DNA of 64,000 bases from Actinoplanes cyaneus (GTDB lineage Bacteria > Actinomycetota > Actinomycetes > Mycobacteriales > Micromonosporaceae). Each line of letters begins with the position of its first letter. The stretch's first letter is position 1. The notes under the pieces were generated by a model. It worked only from the letters and a program-made list of their open reading frames with translations. It had not been told where the DNA came from and ran no database searches. Location: NCBI RefSeq assembly GCF_016862095.1, contig NZ_BOMH01000017.1, forward strand, positions 202,580-266,579, read 5' to 3'. A program made the translations under genes and the position numbers. Shown one piece after another: positions 44,023 to 52,375 of the stretch.

Positions 44023-44529
44023 TCAGCCGGCCCGGCGGCGGGCCAGCATCTCCTGCTCCAGCTCCCAAGTCTCGCCGTCGTCCACCGAGATGTAGCCCAG
44101 CCAGCGGAAACTCGTCTCCGTCACGTCGGTGAAGAGCCAGCGGACCGTCGAGCCGTCGCTCTGCCGCCCCTCCTGGACGATGTCGCCGTCGTCGCCCGGC
44201 CGCCCGATCAGCGTCCAGATCCGGCCCAGCGGCGAGAACCAGACGATGTGCCAGTGCTTCGCCTCCGGGTCGTAGAGCCGCATCGTGCTGCCCGTCTTGC
44301 GCACCGGATACCCGTCCGGCCCGGGCGCGGTGAACCACATCACGTCCTGCACGGCCCGCCCGGCCAGCACCCACCCGAACGTCCACACCACGGTCCCGGT
44401 GATCCACTCACCGTCCGGCTGCCGGTACCGGTTGACCACGTCCCAGCTGCCGACGAGACGACCATAAAGATCAAGAGCTTCGATTTCGCCGTACGGGCGG
44501 TCAGCCGCGAGTTCCCCGAGAAGAGTCAT
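44023..44529 (-). CDS. DUF1579-like hypothetical protein
   Basis: 168 residues, ATG start MTLLGELAADRPYGEIEALDL. Beta-rich protein with LVGSWDVVNRYRQPDGEWITG, then STMRLYDPEAKHWHIVWFSP and RWLFTDVTETSFRWLGYISVDDG (landmarks LYDPEAKHWHIVWFSP and GSWDV). Fits small calycin-like DUF1579 proteins; no ligand known. Single gene. Confidence 0.75.
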   Translation of the reverse strand: MTLLGELAADRPYGEIEALDLYGRLVGSWDVVNRYRQPDGEWITGTVVWTFGWVLAGRAVQDVMWFTAPGPDGYPVRKTGSTMRLYDPEAKHWHIVWFSPLGRIWTLIGRPGDDGDIVQEGRQSDGSTVRWLFTDVTETSFRWLGYISVDDGETWELEQEMLARRRAG

Positions 44530-44645
44530 GCGCCCACCCTGCCGGTGGGCCGCCGCCCGAGTCTTGAACGTTCTTGTCGTACCCCGGGGCTAGGGTCGGG
44601 CCATGCTGGATCGGTGCGCGTCCCGGAGTCGGCCGGCGGCCCCGC

Positions 44646-45395
44646 ATGCTTGACTTCCGCGCGCTGACGACCACGGGGTGGGCCGCCGCCACCGCGGTCC
44701 GCTGCCCCGGCGGGCACGCCCCCGAGGAGCCGGTCGCCGCGGCGGCGATCGTGCTCGTCCGTCGCGGCGTCTTCGTGCGCCACGTCGACGGCCGCGCCAC
44801 CCTGGCCGACGTCACCACCGGTTACCTGCAGCGTCCCGGAGAGACGCAGCGGATCAGCCACCCCGCCGGCGGCGACGTCTGCACCTCACTGGCCGTCCCG
44901 CCCGACCTGGCCGACCGCTTCGCCCGCTCCGGCCGGGTCCCGGTCTCCCCGCGGGCCGACCTGATCCACCGCCGGCTGCTGGCGTCACCACCGCCCGAGC
45001 GCCCCGACCTGATGGCGGAGCTGCTGACCGCGCTGGCGCCGCTGTCCCCGCCGCCCCGACCGGCGCATCGGGTCGTCGAGGGGATCCGCGAGCTCCTGCA
45101 CACCGACCCGGCCCTGGATCTGGCCGCGCTGGCCGAGTCCGCCGGCTGGTCGCCGTGGCATCTGTCCCGTGCGTTCCACCAGGTCACCGGGTGCACGCTG
45201 AGTGCGTACCGGCGCCGGTTGAAGGTCCGCGCCGCGATCGACGAGCTGGCCGGCGACACCACGCCCGGCCTGGCCGCGATCGCGACCCGCACGGGCTTCG
45301 CCGACCAGGCGCACATGACCCGCGCCGTCCGAGCCGAGACCGGCTCCCCGCCCGCCGCCCTGCGCCGTCTCCTGACCGGCCGCACCGCCGGATGA
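44646..45395 (+). CDS. AraC-family transcriptional regulator
   Basis: 249 residues, ATG start MLDFRALTTTGWAAATAVRC. A cupin-like sensor half is followed by two helix-turn-helix motifs at the C-terminus: LDLAALAESAGWSPWHLSRAFHQVTG and LAAIATRTGFADQAHMTRAVRAETG (landmarks WHLSRAFHQVTG and ADQAHMTRAVR). Target unknown; the convergent arsC gene ends 57 bases downstream. Confidence 0.88.
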   Translation: MLDFRALTTTGWAAATAVRCPGGHAPEEPVAAAAIVLVRRGVFVRHVDGRATLADVTTGYLQRPGETQRISHPAGGDVCTSLAVPPDLADRFARSGRVPVSPRADLIHRRLLASPPPERPDLMAELLTALAPLSPPPRPAHRVVEGIRELLHTDPALDLAALAESAGWSPWHLSRAFHQVTGCTLSAYRRRLKVRAAIDELAGDTTPGLAAIATRTGFADQAHMTRAVRAETGSPPAALRRLLTGRTAG

Positions 45396-45452
45396 CTTCC
45401 GGGCCGACGCCGGCCGGCCCCTCCGGAGCGGCGGTGGATCCGGGCCGCGTCG

Positions 45453-45863
45453 TCAGCCGGCCGGTCGCAGCTCGGCGAGCAGCCCTTCGACGCGGGCCCT
45501 GATCTCGTCCCGGATCGGGCGCACGGCTTCCACTCCCTTGCCGGCCGGGTCTTCCAGCTTCCAGTCCTCGTAACGCTTGCCGGGGAAGATCGGGCAGGCG
45601 TCGCCGCAGCCCATGGTGACGATGATGTCGGACTCCTGGGCGGCGTCCCAGGTCAGCTTGGCCGGGGTCTGGCCGGTGATGTCGATCCCGGCCTCCCGCA
45701 TGGCCTCGACCGCGGCCGGGTTGATCCGGTCGGCCGGCTCGGAGCCCGCGGAGCGCACTTCGACGGTGTCGCCGGCCAGGTGACGCAGCCAGCCGGCGGC
45801 CATCTGCGAGCGGCCGGCGTTGTGCACGCAGACGAACAGGACGGTGGGCTTGGTGTCGCTCAT
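45453..45863 (-). CDS. arsC: Arsenate reductase, LMW-phosphatase type
   Basis: 136 residues from ATG (MSDTKPTVLFVCVHNAGRSQ). The active-site loop is CVHNAGR (Cys12 to Arg18), and a redox pair lies in GCGDACP (Cys86, Cys90). This matches thioredoxin- or mycothiol-linked ArsC of actinobacteria, which reduces arsenate to arsenite. Third gene of a minus-strand operon with the ArsR-phosphatase fusion and an aquaporin (eight bases between aqp and arsC). Confidence 0.92.
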   Translation of the reverse strand: MSDTKPTVLFVCVHNAGRSQMAAGWLRHLAGDTVEVRSAGSEPADRINPAAVEAMREAGIDITGQTPAKLTWDAAQESDIIVTMGCGDACPIFPGKRYEDWKLEDPAGKGVEAVRPIRDEIRARVEGLLAELRPAG

Positions 45864-45871
45864 CATGATCC

Positions 45872-46603
45872 TCACACTTCTCGGGGCGGGTGTTCGACGA
45901 CGATGTCGTCCGCCGTCTTCCCGGCATCGGGATACAGCGCGAGCAGCAGGCCGACGCCGACGAGCAGCCCGACGAGCTGGAAGGCGACGAATCCGGCCAC
46001 CGAGCCGGGGGCGATTCCGGCGAACGTACGGGTGAAGGCGCGTCCGATGGTGACGGCCGGGTTCGCGAAGCTGGTGCTGCTGGTGAACCAGTAAGCAGCG
46101 CCGATGTAGGCGCCGACGGCGGCCGGAGCGGCGGAGGCTCTGCCGGACCGGCCCAGCGCGAAGATCAGCAGGAGCAGCCCGGCGGTGGCGACGACCTCGC
46201 CGAGCCAGAGGTGCCCGGCGGCGCGCTCGGTGGTGGAGAAGGTGACCGGGGCAAGGCCGAACATCAGGTTCGCGAGGACCGACCCGCCGATCGCGCCCAG
46301 AGTTTGAGCGACGGCGTACCCGGCAAGCTCGGTGCCGCTGATGCCGGTGCCGGTGCGGCGGCCGAGGAACCAGTCGGCGGCGGAGACCACGGGATTGAAA
46401 TGGGCTCCGGAGACCGGGCCGAAAGTGAGGATGAGCGCGCCGAGCGCGAGCGCCGTGGCGACGGAGTTCTCGAGCAGCTGCAGGCCCACGTCGTCCGGGG
46501 ACAGCGTGGTGGCCATGATGCCGGAGCCGACGACGGCGGTGACCAGCAGCGCGGTGCCGACGAGTTCGGCCAGCAGACGTCGCCAGGGTGCGATGGAGAG
46601 CAT
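45872..46603 (-). CDS. MIP-family channel, likely arsenite exit (AqpS type)
   Basis: 243 residues, six membrane helices. First half-pore motif is NPV (70-72, GAHFNPVVSAADW), the second NPA (ANPAVTIGRAF). Aquaglyceroporins in ars operons, such as AqpS, let arsenite flow out passively after arsenate reduction. No arsB or acr3 gene is in the island, which supports that role. Located between the ArsR-phosphatase fusion gene and arsC. Confidence 0.88.
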   Translation of the reverse strand: MLSIAPWRRLLAELVGTALLVTAVVGSGIMATTLSPDDVGLQLLENSVATALALGALILTFGPVSGAHFNPVVSAADWFLGRRTGTGISGTELAGYAVAQTLGAIGGSVLANLMFGLAPVTFSTTERAAGHLWLGEVVATAGLLLLIFALGRSGRASAAPAAVGAYIGAAYWFTSSTSFANPAVTIGRAFTRTFAGIAPGSVAGFVAFQLVGLLVGVGLLLALYPDAGKTADDIVVEHPPREV

Positions 46604-46686
46604 GAAACGCGGCTCCGGTTCGTGGTCGCGGGCGGGAGTTGCCTCGACAGGTCACCTGGCGGGGCGGTGGATGGCGGCAGAACCGG

Positions 46687-47373
46687 TCAGTCGCGGCCGG
46701 CGGCCTGGTGCACGCCCGGTGCGATCCGTTCGATGCGGCCGGCCAGGTCGGTGTAGGCGGCCTCGAACGCGTCGTCGGTGTCGGCGCGCGCCGGATCGGG
46801 CACCGACCAGTGCAACTCCGGGCGCACCGTGCCGGTGAGGTCTTCATGGGCGTTGTCGCAGACCGCGATGACCAGGTCGCCGGCGTGCACGACGTCGGTG
46901 ACGTGCGCAGTCCCGGCCGGGTCCAGGCGCAGCCCGTGGCGGTGGGCCACGGTGACCGCGCGGGGGTGCACCCGGGCGGCGGGGTTCGTGCCGGCGGAGG
47001 TCACCTGCCCGCCGACCCGGTCACGCCACAGCGCCGCGGCCAGTTGCGAGCGGGCCGAGTTGTGGGTGCAGACGAACACCACCCGCTCGGTGTCACGCAG
47101 CGGCGGCGGGGTCAGGGAGGCGAGCACGTCAGGTCGCAGCCGCAGATAGGTGCGCCGGCGATCACCCTCGGAGCGGGTCCGCACGATCAAGCCCGCCTCC
47201 CGCAGCACCTTGACGTGGTGGGCGACCAGGTTGGTGGGCATGTCGAGCCTGGTGCTGATCTCCCCGGGAGAGGCGTCGCCCAGGGTGAGCGCGTCGACGA
47301 TCGCCAGCCGCGCCGGGTCGCCCAGCGCAGCGTGGACGCGTGCCCTCGCTGGAAGGGAATGCTCGTCGCTCAT
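46687..47373 (-). CDS. ArsR-phosphatase fusion regulator
   Basis: 228 residues. Residues 1-85 are an ArsR-like winged helix (LAIVDALTLGDASPGEISTRLDMPTNLVAHHVKVL; landmarks ALGDPARLAIVDALT and MPTNLVAHHVKVL). Residues 97-228 are an LMW tyrosine-phosphatase/ArsC domain with Cys102 to Arg108 (CTHNSAR). There are no ArsR-type cysteine clusters in the N-domain, so arsenical sensing may use the C-domain, or the C-domain may reduce arsenate. First gene of the ars operon; divergent from the acetyltransferase. Confidence 0.87.
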   Translation of the reverse strand: MSDEHSLPARARVHAALGDPARLAIVDALTLGDASPGEISTRLDMPTNLVAHHVKVLREAGLIVRTRSEGDRRRTYLRLRPDVLASLTPPPLRDTERVVFVCTHNSARSQLAAALWRDRVGGQVTSAGTNPAARVHPRAVTVAHRHGLRLDPAGTAHVTDVVHAGDLVIAVCDNAHEDLTGTVRPELHWSVPDPARADTDDAFEAAYTDLAGRIERIAPGVHQAAGRD

Positions 47374-47380
47374 TGACTCA

Positions 47381-47409
47381 ATACTTGCTGAGCTTTGTCG
47401 CCCCGTCAA
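47381..47409 (-). promoter_or_regulatory. Promoter of the ArsR-phosphatase operon
   Basis: On the minus strand TTGACG (47409-47404) and AAGTAT (47386-47381) are spaced by 17 bases, and the ATG is 8 bases after the -10, so the mRNA is probably leaderless or nearly so. The dyad ctca-atacttgc-tgag (47377-47392) covers the -10 and is a candidate ArsR operator. Confidence 0.55.
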
Positions 47410-47483
47410 GCGGCTTGCGCCACCGCAGCCCCGTGCCGGCTCTGATATACCGCATCATCGAGACTCGTCGCCGGAGGCCGCGG

Positions 47484-47987
47484 ATGACCGCCATGACTGT
47501 TCGCCCGATGCGGGCCGGTGACGCCACCGCGGTTCTGGCGATCTATCAGGCCGGGCTGGACGGCGGCGACGCCAGCTTCGAGCACACCGCGCCGGCCTGG
47601 GAGGCGTTCGACGCCGGCAAGCTGCCCGGCCACCGGCACGTCGCCGTCGACGGTGACGGCGTGGTGCTGGGCTGGGTCGCCGCCTCCGCGGTCTCCGGTC
47701 GCGCCGTCTACGCCGGTGTCGTCGAGCACTCCGTCTACGTCGACCCGGCCGCCCGGGGGCGCGGCGCCGGCCGGGCGCTGCTGGAGGCCCTGATCGCCTC
47801 CACCGAGGCGGCGGGCATCTGGACGATCCAATCCGGGATCTTCCCGGAGAACACGGCCAGCCTCGCCCTGCACCGGTCCTGCGGATTCCGGGTCGTGGGC
47901 GTCCGTGAGCGCATCGGCCGGCACACCGCCCGGGCAAACCGGTGGCGCGACGTCGTGTTCGTCGAGCGCCGTAGCCCTCGCCTCTGA
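47484..47987 (+). CDS. GNAT acetyltransferase, ArsN1/PAT-like
   Basis: 167 residues, ATG start MTAMTVRPMRAGDATAVLAIYQAG; an ATG three codons later is possible. Phosphinothricin-acetyltransferase family: acetyl-CoA loop VDPAARGRGAGRALLEAL, substrate region FEHTAPAWEAFD, and GIFPENTASLALHRSCGFRVVG. In ars islands this family (ArsN1) acetylates arsinothricin; elsewhere it acetylates phosphinothricin or methionine sulfoximine. The location between two arsR genes favours ArsN1 but sequence alone cannot decide. Confidence 0.85.
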   Translation: MTAMTVRPMRAGDATAVLAIYQAGLDGGDASFEHTAPAWEAFDAGKLPGHRHVAVDGDGVVLGWVAASAVSGRAVYAGVVEHSVYVDPAARGRGAGRALLEALIASTEAAGIWTIQSGIFPENTASLALHRSCGFRVVGVRERIGRHTARANRWRDVVFVERRSPRL

Positions 47988-47997
47988 GCTGCGGGAA

Positions 47998-48366
47998 TCA
48001 GGCCCTGGCGGGCTCGTCGACGGCCAGGAGTGCCGACAGCTGTCGCATCAGCCCCGGACGGGGGCGGTAGTAGACCCAGCTGGCGCGGCGCTCCGCGTCG
48101 ACCAGGCCCGCCTCCCGCAGCACCTTCAGGTGATGGGAGACGGTCGTTCCGGAGATCGTGAAGGCGGGGGTGAGGTCGCAGACGCAGATCTCCCCGCCTT
48201 CCGCGGAGGCGATCATCGACATCAGCTGGAGCCGGATCGGGTCGCCCAGAGCCTTGAAGGCCTGCGCGAGCGTGCCGGACACCTCCGCCGGGATGCGTTC
48301 GTACGCCATCGGCGCGCAGCAGGGCACGTCTTCGGCGGAGATTGCCACGGTCGGTGGTTTCGACAT
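47998..48366 (-). CDS. arsR: ArsR arsenite-responsive repressor
   Basis: 122 residues from ATG (MSKPPTVAISAEDVPCCAP). Winged helix with ICVCDL (Cys61, Cys63), the classic arsenite-binding motif in helix 3, and an extra N-terminal CC pair (16-17) that could be a third ligand, as in some actinobacterial ArsR proteins. An upstream in-frame ATG (48432) would lie in the operator array and is rejected. Divergent from arsO-like and MFS genes. Confidence 0.92.
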   Translation of the reverse strand: MSKPPTVAISAEDVPCCAPMAYERIPAEVSGTLAQAFKALGDPIRLQLMSMIASAEGGEICVCDLTPAFTISGTTVSHHLKVLREAGLVDAERRASWVYYRPRPGLMRQLSALLAVDEPARA

Positions 48367-48384
48367 GCGTCGAGGTTGACAGAT

Positions 48385-48459
48385 ATCGAATCCCCGTGCA
48401 AGCGTGGCTTCGACAGTCATCGGATTCAACATTCATCGAATTCCGTGGGCATCGAATCC
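48385..48459. promoter_or_regulatory. ArsR operator array, four ATCGRATYC sites
   Basis: Sites at 48385-48393 (atcgaatcc), 48419-48427 (atcggattc), 48435-48443 (atcgaattc) and 48451-48459 (atcgaatcc), all in the same orientation; the last three are exactly 16 bp apart. It lies in the 155-base divergent region between arsR and the flavoprotein gene and would serve both. Confidence 0.7.
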
Positions 48460-48521
48460 GTAGGCGGGCCGGAGCGATAGGCCTTCCCGCCCGACCCTGA
48501 CCTCGACGAGGAGTACGTGCG

Positions 48522-49985
48522 ATGAGTAGCGACACTTCGACCGCCGTCCCGGCTGGTGCCCGGCAGGACCCGAGCTGCGCCCCGGCGGTGGAGGAGGAGG
48601 AAGCGGTCACCGAAGGCGCCGCGTGCTGCGGCCCCACCACCACGGCCGGCACCGTGGAACCGCTCCCCGTGCCGAGCGCGCACCGCACCCCGGTCGTCGG
48701 CAGGCCGGATGACGAGCTGCCGGTGGTGGTGATCGGCGCCGGCCCGGTCGGGCTGGCCGCCGCCGCGCACCTGCACGAACAGGGCGTTCCCTTCGTCGTC
48801 CTGGAAGCCGGTGACCAGGTCGGCGCGTCGGTGCGTCAGTGGTCGCACGTCGGCCTGTTCAGCCCGTGGCGCTACGACATCGATGCCGCGGCCCGCCGCC
48901 TGCTCGACGCCGCCGGCTGGGCCGCCCCGGACGACGAGGCCCTGCCCACCGGCGCCGAGCTGGTCGACGTCTACCTGGAGCCGCTCGCCAAGCTGCCCGC
49001 CATCGCACCGCACCTGCGTCCGGGCGCGCGGGTGACGGCGATCAGCCGCGCCGGCGCCGACCGGGTGCGCACCGCCGGCCGCGCCGACCTGCCCTTCGTG
49101 ATCCGGCTCGCCGACGGCACCGAGATCACCGGCAGCGCGATCATCGACGCGTCCGGCACCTGGCGCACCCCCAGCCCGCTCGGCGTCAACGGCCTGCCGG
49201 CCCACGGCGAGTTCGAGACCGCAGGCCTGATCGACCACGCCCTGCCCGACGTGCTCGGCGGCGCCCGTGACGCTCATGCCGGCAAGCACACCATCGTGGT
49301 CGGGTCCGGCCATTCGGCCGCGAACACCCTGCTCGACCTGGCTCGCCTCGCCGAGACCGAGCCCGGCACCCGGATCACCTGGGCGGTGCGCGGCGGCTCC
49401 CCGCAGCGGGAGTTCGGCGGCGAGGGCGCCGACGAGCTGCCCGCTCGCGGCGCGCTCGGCTCGGGCCTGCACACTCTGGTCGACACCGGCAAACTCACCC
49501 TGGTCACCGGCTTCGGCGTGCACACCGTGCGCCGTGACGGCGACAGCATCACCCTGATCGCCGCCGACGGCCGCACCCTGACCGCCGACCGGGTGGTGTC
49601 CGCGACCGGCTTCCGCCCCGACCACAGCATCGGCGGTGAGCTGCGCCTGGATCTCGATCCGATCCTGGGCTGCACCCGTGCCCTGGCCGACCTGATCGAC
49701 CCCAACGAGCACTCGTGCGGCACCGTCGCCCCGCACGGCTATCGTGAGCTCGGCCAGCCGGAGCCGAACTACTACGCCGTCGGCATGAAGTCCTACGGCC
49801 GGGCGCCCACGTTCCTGATGGCGACCGGCTACGAGCAGGTCCGCTCGATCGCCGCGGCCCTGGCCGGGGACTTCGACGCCGCCGGCGACGTGCGGCTCGA
49901 TCTGCCCGAGACCGGTGTGTGCAGTGCCAACCTGGTCGCAAGGCCGGCCGGCCTCACCACCTCCGGTGGTGGCTGCTGCTCATGA
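48522..49985 (+). CDS. ArsO-like flavin-dependent monooxygenase
   Basis: 487 residues, ATG start MSSDTSTAVPAGARQ behind gacgaggag. Two dinucleotide motifs: VVVIGAGPVGLAAAAHL (FAD) and TIVVGSGHSAANTLLDLA (NAD(P)H); VVSATGFRPD is the ATG hinge of this class. Cysteine pairs close both ends (GAACCGP near residue 36 and GGGCCS at the C-terminus), which could bind arsenite. ArsO-type proteins occur in ars operons with no fixed reaction; arsenite or organoarsenical oxidation is the usual proposal. Coupled to the MFS gene (ATGA). Confidence 0.85.
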   Translation: MSSDTSTAVPAGARQDPSCAPAVEEEEAVTEGAACCGPTTTAGTVEPLPVPSAHRTPVVGRPDDELPVVVIGAGPVGLAAAAHLHEQGVPFVVLEAGDQVGASVRQWSHVGLFSPWRYDIDAAARRLLDAAGWAAPDDEALPTGAELVDVYLEPLAKLPAIAPHLRPGARVTAISRAGADRVRTAGRADLPFVIRLADGTEITGSAIIDASGTWRTPSPLGVNGLPAHGEFETAGLIDHALPDVLGGARDAHAGKHTIVVGSGHSAANTLLDLARLAETEPGTRITWAVRGGSPQREFGGEGADELPARGALGSGLHTLVDTGKLTLVTGFGVHTVRRDGDSITLIAADGRTLTADRVVSATGFRPDHSIGGELRLDLDPILGCTRALADLIDPNEHSCGTVAPHGYRELGQPEPNYYAVGMKSYGRAPTFLMATGYEQVRSIAAALAGDFDAAGDVRLDLPETGVCSANLVARPAGLTTSGGGCCS

Positions 49986-51223
49986 CCCGCCCCGCCGTCG
50001 CGTACGCGGGCGGGCGCCGGCCGTCATCCCGGCGCGGCAACCGGCAGCTCGTGGCAGCGCTGGCGATCACCCAGACGATCGGCTACGGCACTCTTCACTA
50101 CGCCTTCGCCGTCTTCCTCGTCCCGATCGCCGCCGATCTGCACGTCTCGACGACCGCTGTGACCGGCACCTTCACCGCCTCCGTCCTGACCTCCGCGGCG
50201 CTGGCCGTGCCGGTCGGCCGCCGGCTCGATCGGCACGGTGGCCGGGCGCTGATGATTTGCGGCTCCCTGCTCGGCACCGTGCTGCTCGTCGCCTGGTCGC
50301 AGGTCGACCGGCTCTGGCAGCTCTACGCGGTCCAGGTGGGCATCGGCATCGCCTCGTCGGCCAGTCTGTACGAGGCCGCGTTCGCGGTGATCATCGCAAG
50401 GCACCGGCCGGAGCGGCGATCGGCGGCGCTGCTGGCGCTGACCGTGGTGGCCGGATTCGCCGGCACCATCTTCCTGCCGCTGACCGGCTGGCTGACGGCA
50501 CAGCACGGCTGGCGCACCGCGCTGTTCGTGCTCGCCGCCGTCCATGCCGTCACCGCACCCCTGCACGCCGCCGTCGTCCGGCCGGCCCCGTGCACCGGCG
50601 GAGACCCGGCTCACCAGCACGCGGGCAGCGGCGCACCGGCTGTCCGGGCCGCGTTGACCGACTCCGGCTTCTGGCTGCTCGCGGCGGGATTAACCGCCCA
50701 CACCGTCGCGATCAGCGCGTACACCGTACTGCTCGTCGCGGCCCTGATCTCCTGGGGCCATCCGCCCGCCTCGGCCGCCGCCATTGCCGGGCTGCTCGGC
50801 GTGCTGTCCGTCGCCGGGCGCCTGATCACCACCGGCCTGCGACGGCGGTACCGCACCACCACGATCACCGCCACGGTCTTCGCCGTCCAGGCGTTCGCCG
50901 CACTCGGCCTGCCGCTCCTCGGTGCGACCACCGGGGGAGCGCTTGCCGCGGTTGCCGGGTTCGGCCTCGGATTCGGCGTCGCCACCATCGCCAAGCCCGT
51001 CATCCTCGCCGAGCGTTACGACACCCGCCGTTACGCCACCCTGGCCGGCGTCCTCGTCGTCCCGATGGCCCTCGCCAAAGCCGGTGCCCCGCTGGCGGCG
51101 GCAGCCCTCCATACGGGCACCCACTCGTACACCCCGGTGCTCGCGGCGATCGCCTGTTGCTGCGCCGTCGCCGCCGTCGCGATCGGAACCAGCCGAGGCG
51201 GATCCGCGCCGCCCCGACCGTGA
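49982..51223 (+). CDS. MFS transporter in the ars island
   Basis: 413 residues, ATG overlapping the flavoprotein stop by four bases. Twelve membrane helices; the loop 2-3 motif VGRRLDRHGGRALM is the MFS signature. A His/Cys-rich central loop (APCTGGDPAHQHAG, between helices 6 and 7) stands out. It is not ArsJ-like in context, as no GAPDH gene is beside it. Probable efflux of the flavoprotein product or arsenite; substrate unknown. Confidence 0.82.
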   Translation: MTRPAVAYAGGRRPSSRRGNRQLVAALAITQTIGYGTLHYAFAVFLVPIAADLHVSTTAVTGTFTASVLTSAALAVPVGRRLDRHGGRALMICGSLLGTVLLVAWSQVDRLWQLYAVQVGIGIASSASLYEAAFAVIIARHRPERRSAALLALTVVAGFAGTIFLPLTGWLTAQHGWRTALFVLAAVHAVTAPLHAAVVRPAPCTGGDPAHQHAGSGAPAVRAALTDSGFWLLAAGLTAHTVAISAYTVLLVAALISWGHPPASAAAIAGLLGVLSVAGRLITTGLRRRYRTTTITATVFAVQAFAALGLPLLGATTGGALAAVAGFGLGFGVATIAKPVILAERYDTRRYATLAGVLVVPMALAKAGAPLAAAALHTGTHSYTPVLAAIACCCAVAAVAIGTSRGGSAPPRP

Positions 51224-51230
51224 TCGCGCT

Positions 51231-51248
51231 GGGGCGTGGCGACGCCCC
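51231..51248 (+). terminator. Hairpin after the ars MFS gene
   Basis: ggggcgt-ggcg-acgcccc, seven G/C-rich pairs, eight bases after the stop. There is no U-tract. Could be a terminator of the sort common in actinobacteria. Confidence 0.45.
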
Positions 51249-51302
51249 GCTGCCTCGCCCCGGCGCCCGGGGAGAGGCCCCCGAAACTGCAGCCGACTGG
51301 AG

Positions 51303-51326
51303 GTTCAGGCGGTTTTGCAGGGGTAT
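51303..51326 (+). promoter_or_regulatory. SigB/SigF-like stress promoter
   Basis: gttc (51303-51306), 14-base spacer, gggtat (51321-51326). This matches the actinobacterial SigB/SigF consensus GTTT-N14-17-GGGTAT at nine of ten positions. The predicted start is near 51333, about 68 bases before the SRPBCC gene. Confidence 0.55.
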
Positions 51327-51400
51327 CCCGGCATGGAGGGCCGCGCGCCGGACGCTGAGACGAGGCGTGCGCCGAGTGCTATCGGATACGGAGGCTGCCC

Positions 51401-52375
51401 GTGACTCCACTGGCGGCAAAGGACAGGCAGGACGAGGTGCAGCGGCGAGGCCGTGGGCTCGGCTGGATGAGTCTCGGCCTGGGAGTGGCACAGCTGGCGG
51501 CGCCGGACACGGTGCGCCGGATCAGCGGTGTGGACGACTCGGCGACCTCGCGGGCGGTGGTCCCGCTGGTCGGGGTCCGGGAGCTGGTTCACGCGGCCGG
51601 GCTCCTGACGAGCCGGCGGAAAAGCGCCTGGGCGTGGACCCGGGTCGCCGGCGACGCGATGGACCTGACCGCGCTGGGGATTGCCCTGGCTCGCCGTGGC
51701 GGGAGTCGCCGGCGACGGCTTCTCGCGGTCACCGGTGCCATCGCCGCGATCACCGTGGTCGACCTGCTGACCGCCGTTCAAGCCACCCGGAAGAAGGACG
51801 TCGGCTCTGGGCCGGCACGCAAAGGAGGATCCATGGAATTGACAGCAACGACAACCATTCGCAAACCCACCTCGGAGGTGTACGCGTTCTGGCGCGACCT
51901 GGAGAACCTCCCGACGTTCATGGCGCATCTCGAACAGGTCCGCACCACCGGTGCCCGGACGAGCCGGTGGACCGCCGACGCCCCGTTCGGCAAGGACGTC
52001 GGGTGGGATGCGGAGATCACCGAGGAGGTGCCCGGCGAGAAGATCGCGTGGCGCTCGACCGGGAACGCCGACGTGCCCAACACCGGCAGCGTCCGCTTCG
52101 TGCCGGCCCCCGACGGAGTCAGCACCGAGGTGCACGTCGTCCTGGCGTACGACATCCCGGGCGGCACGATCGGCAAGGCCGTCGCGAAGTACTTCGGTGA
52201 GGAACCGCACCAGCAGCTCGACGACGACCTGCGCCGGCTCAAGCAGGTGCTGGAGACGGGCGAGGTGGTCCGCTCCGACGGCGCCCCGTGGGGCAAGCGG
52301 GCGCGCAAGGAGTTCCCGCAGCGCCCGGCACAGCCGCTGTCGGACGCCGAGCTCGCGAAGGGAGCGGACGCATGA
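51401..52375 (+). CDS. Membrane/SRPBCC two-domain protein
   Basis: 324 residues from GTG with ggagg seven bases upstream. Residues 10-125 hold hydrophobic segments ([36 protein letters not shown]), a DUF4267-like membrane part; residues 145-300 form an SRPBCC/cyclase domain ([38 protein letters not shown]). Such fusions occur in stress gene sets with formaldehyde-dehydrogenase-like enzymes. Overlaps the next start by four bases. Confidence 0.8.
   Translation: MTPLAAKDRQDEVQRRGRGLGWMSLGLGVAQLAAPDTVRRISGVDDSATSRAVVPLVGVRELVHAAGLLTSRRKSAWAWTRVAGDAMDLTALGIALARRGGSRRRRLLAVTGAIAAITVVDLLTAVQATRKKDVGSGPARKGGSMELTATTTIRKPTSEVYAFWRDLENLPTFMAHLEQVRTTGARTSRWTADAPFGKDVGWDAEITEEVPGEKIAWRSTGNADVPNTGSVRFVPAPDGVSTEVHVVLAYDIPGGTIGKAVAKYFGEEPHQQLDDDLRRLKQVLETGEVVRSDGAPWGKRARKEFPQRPAQPLSDAELAKGADA

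Noticed and set aside
48367..48432. Longer ArsR from an ATG at 48432
   Set aside because: The added 22 residues lie within the operator array; the MSKPPTV start is typical.
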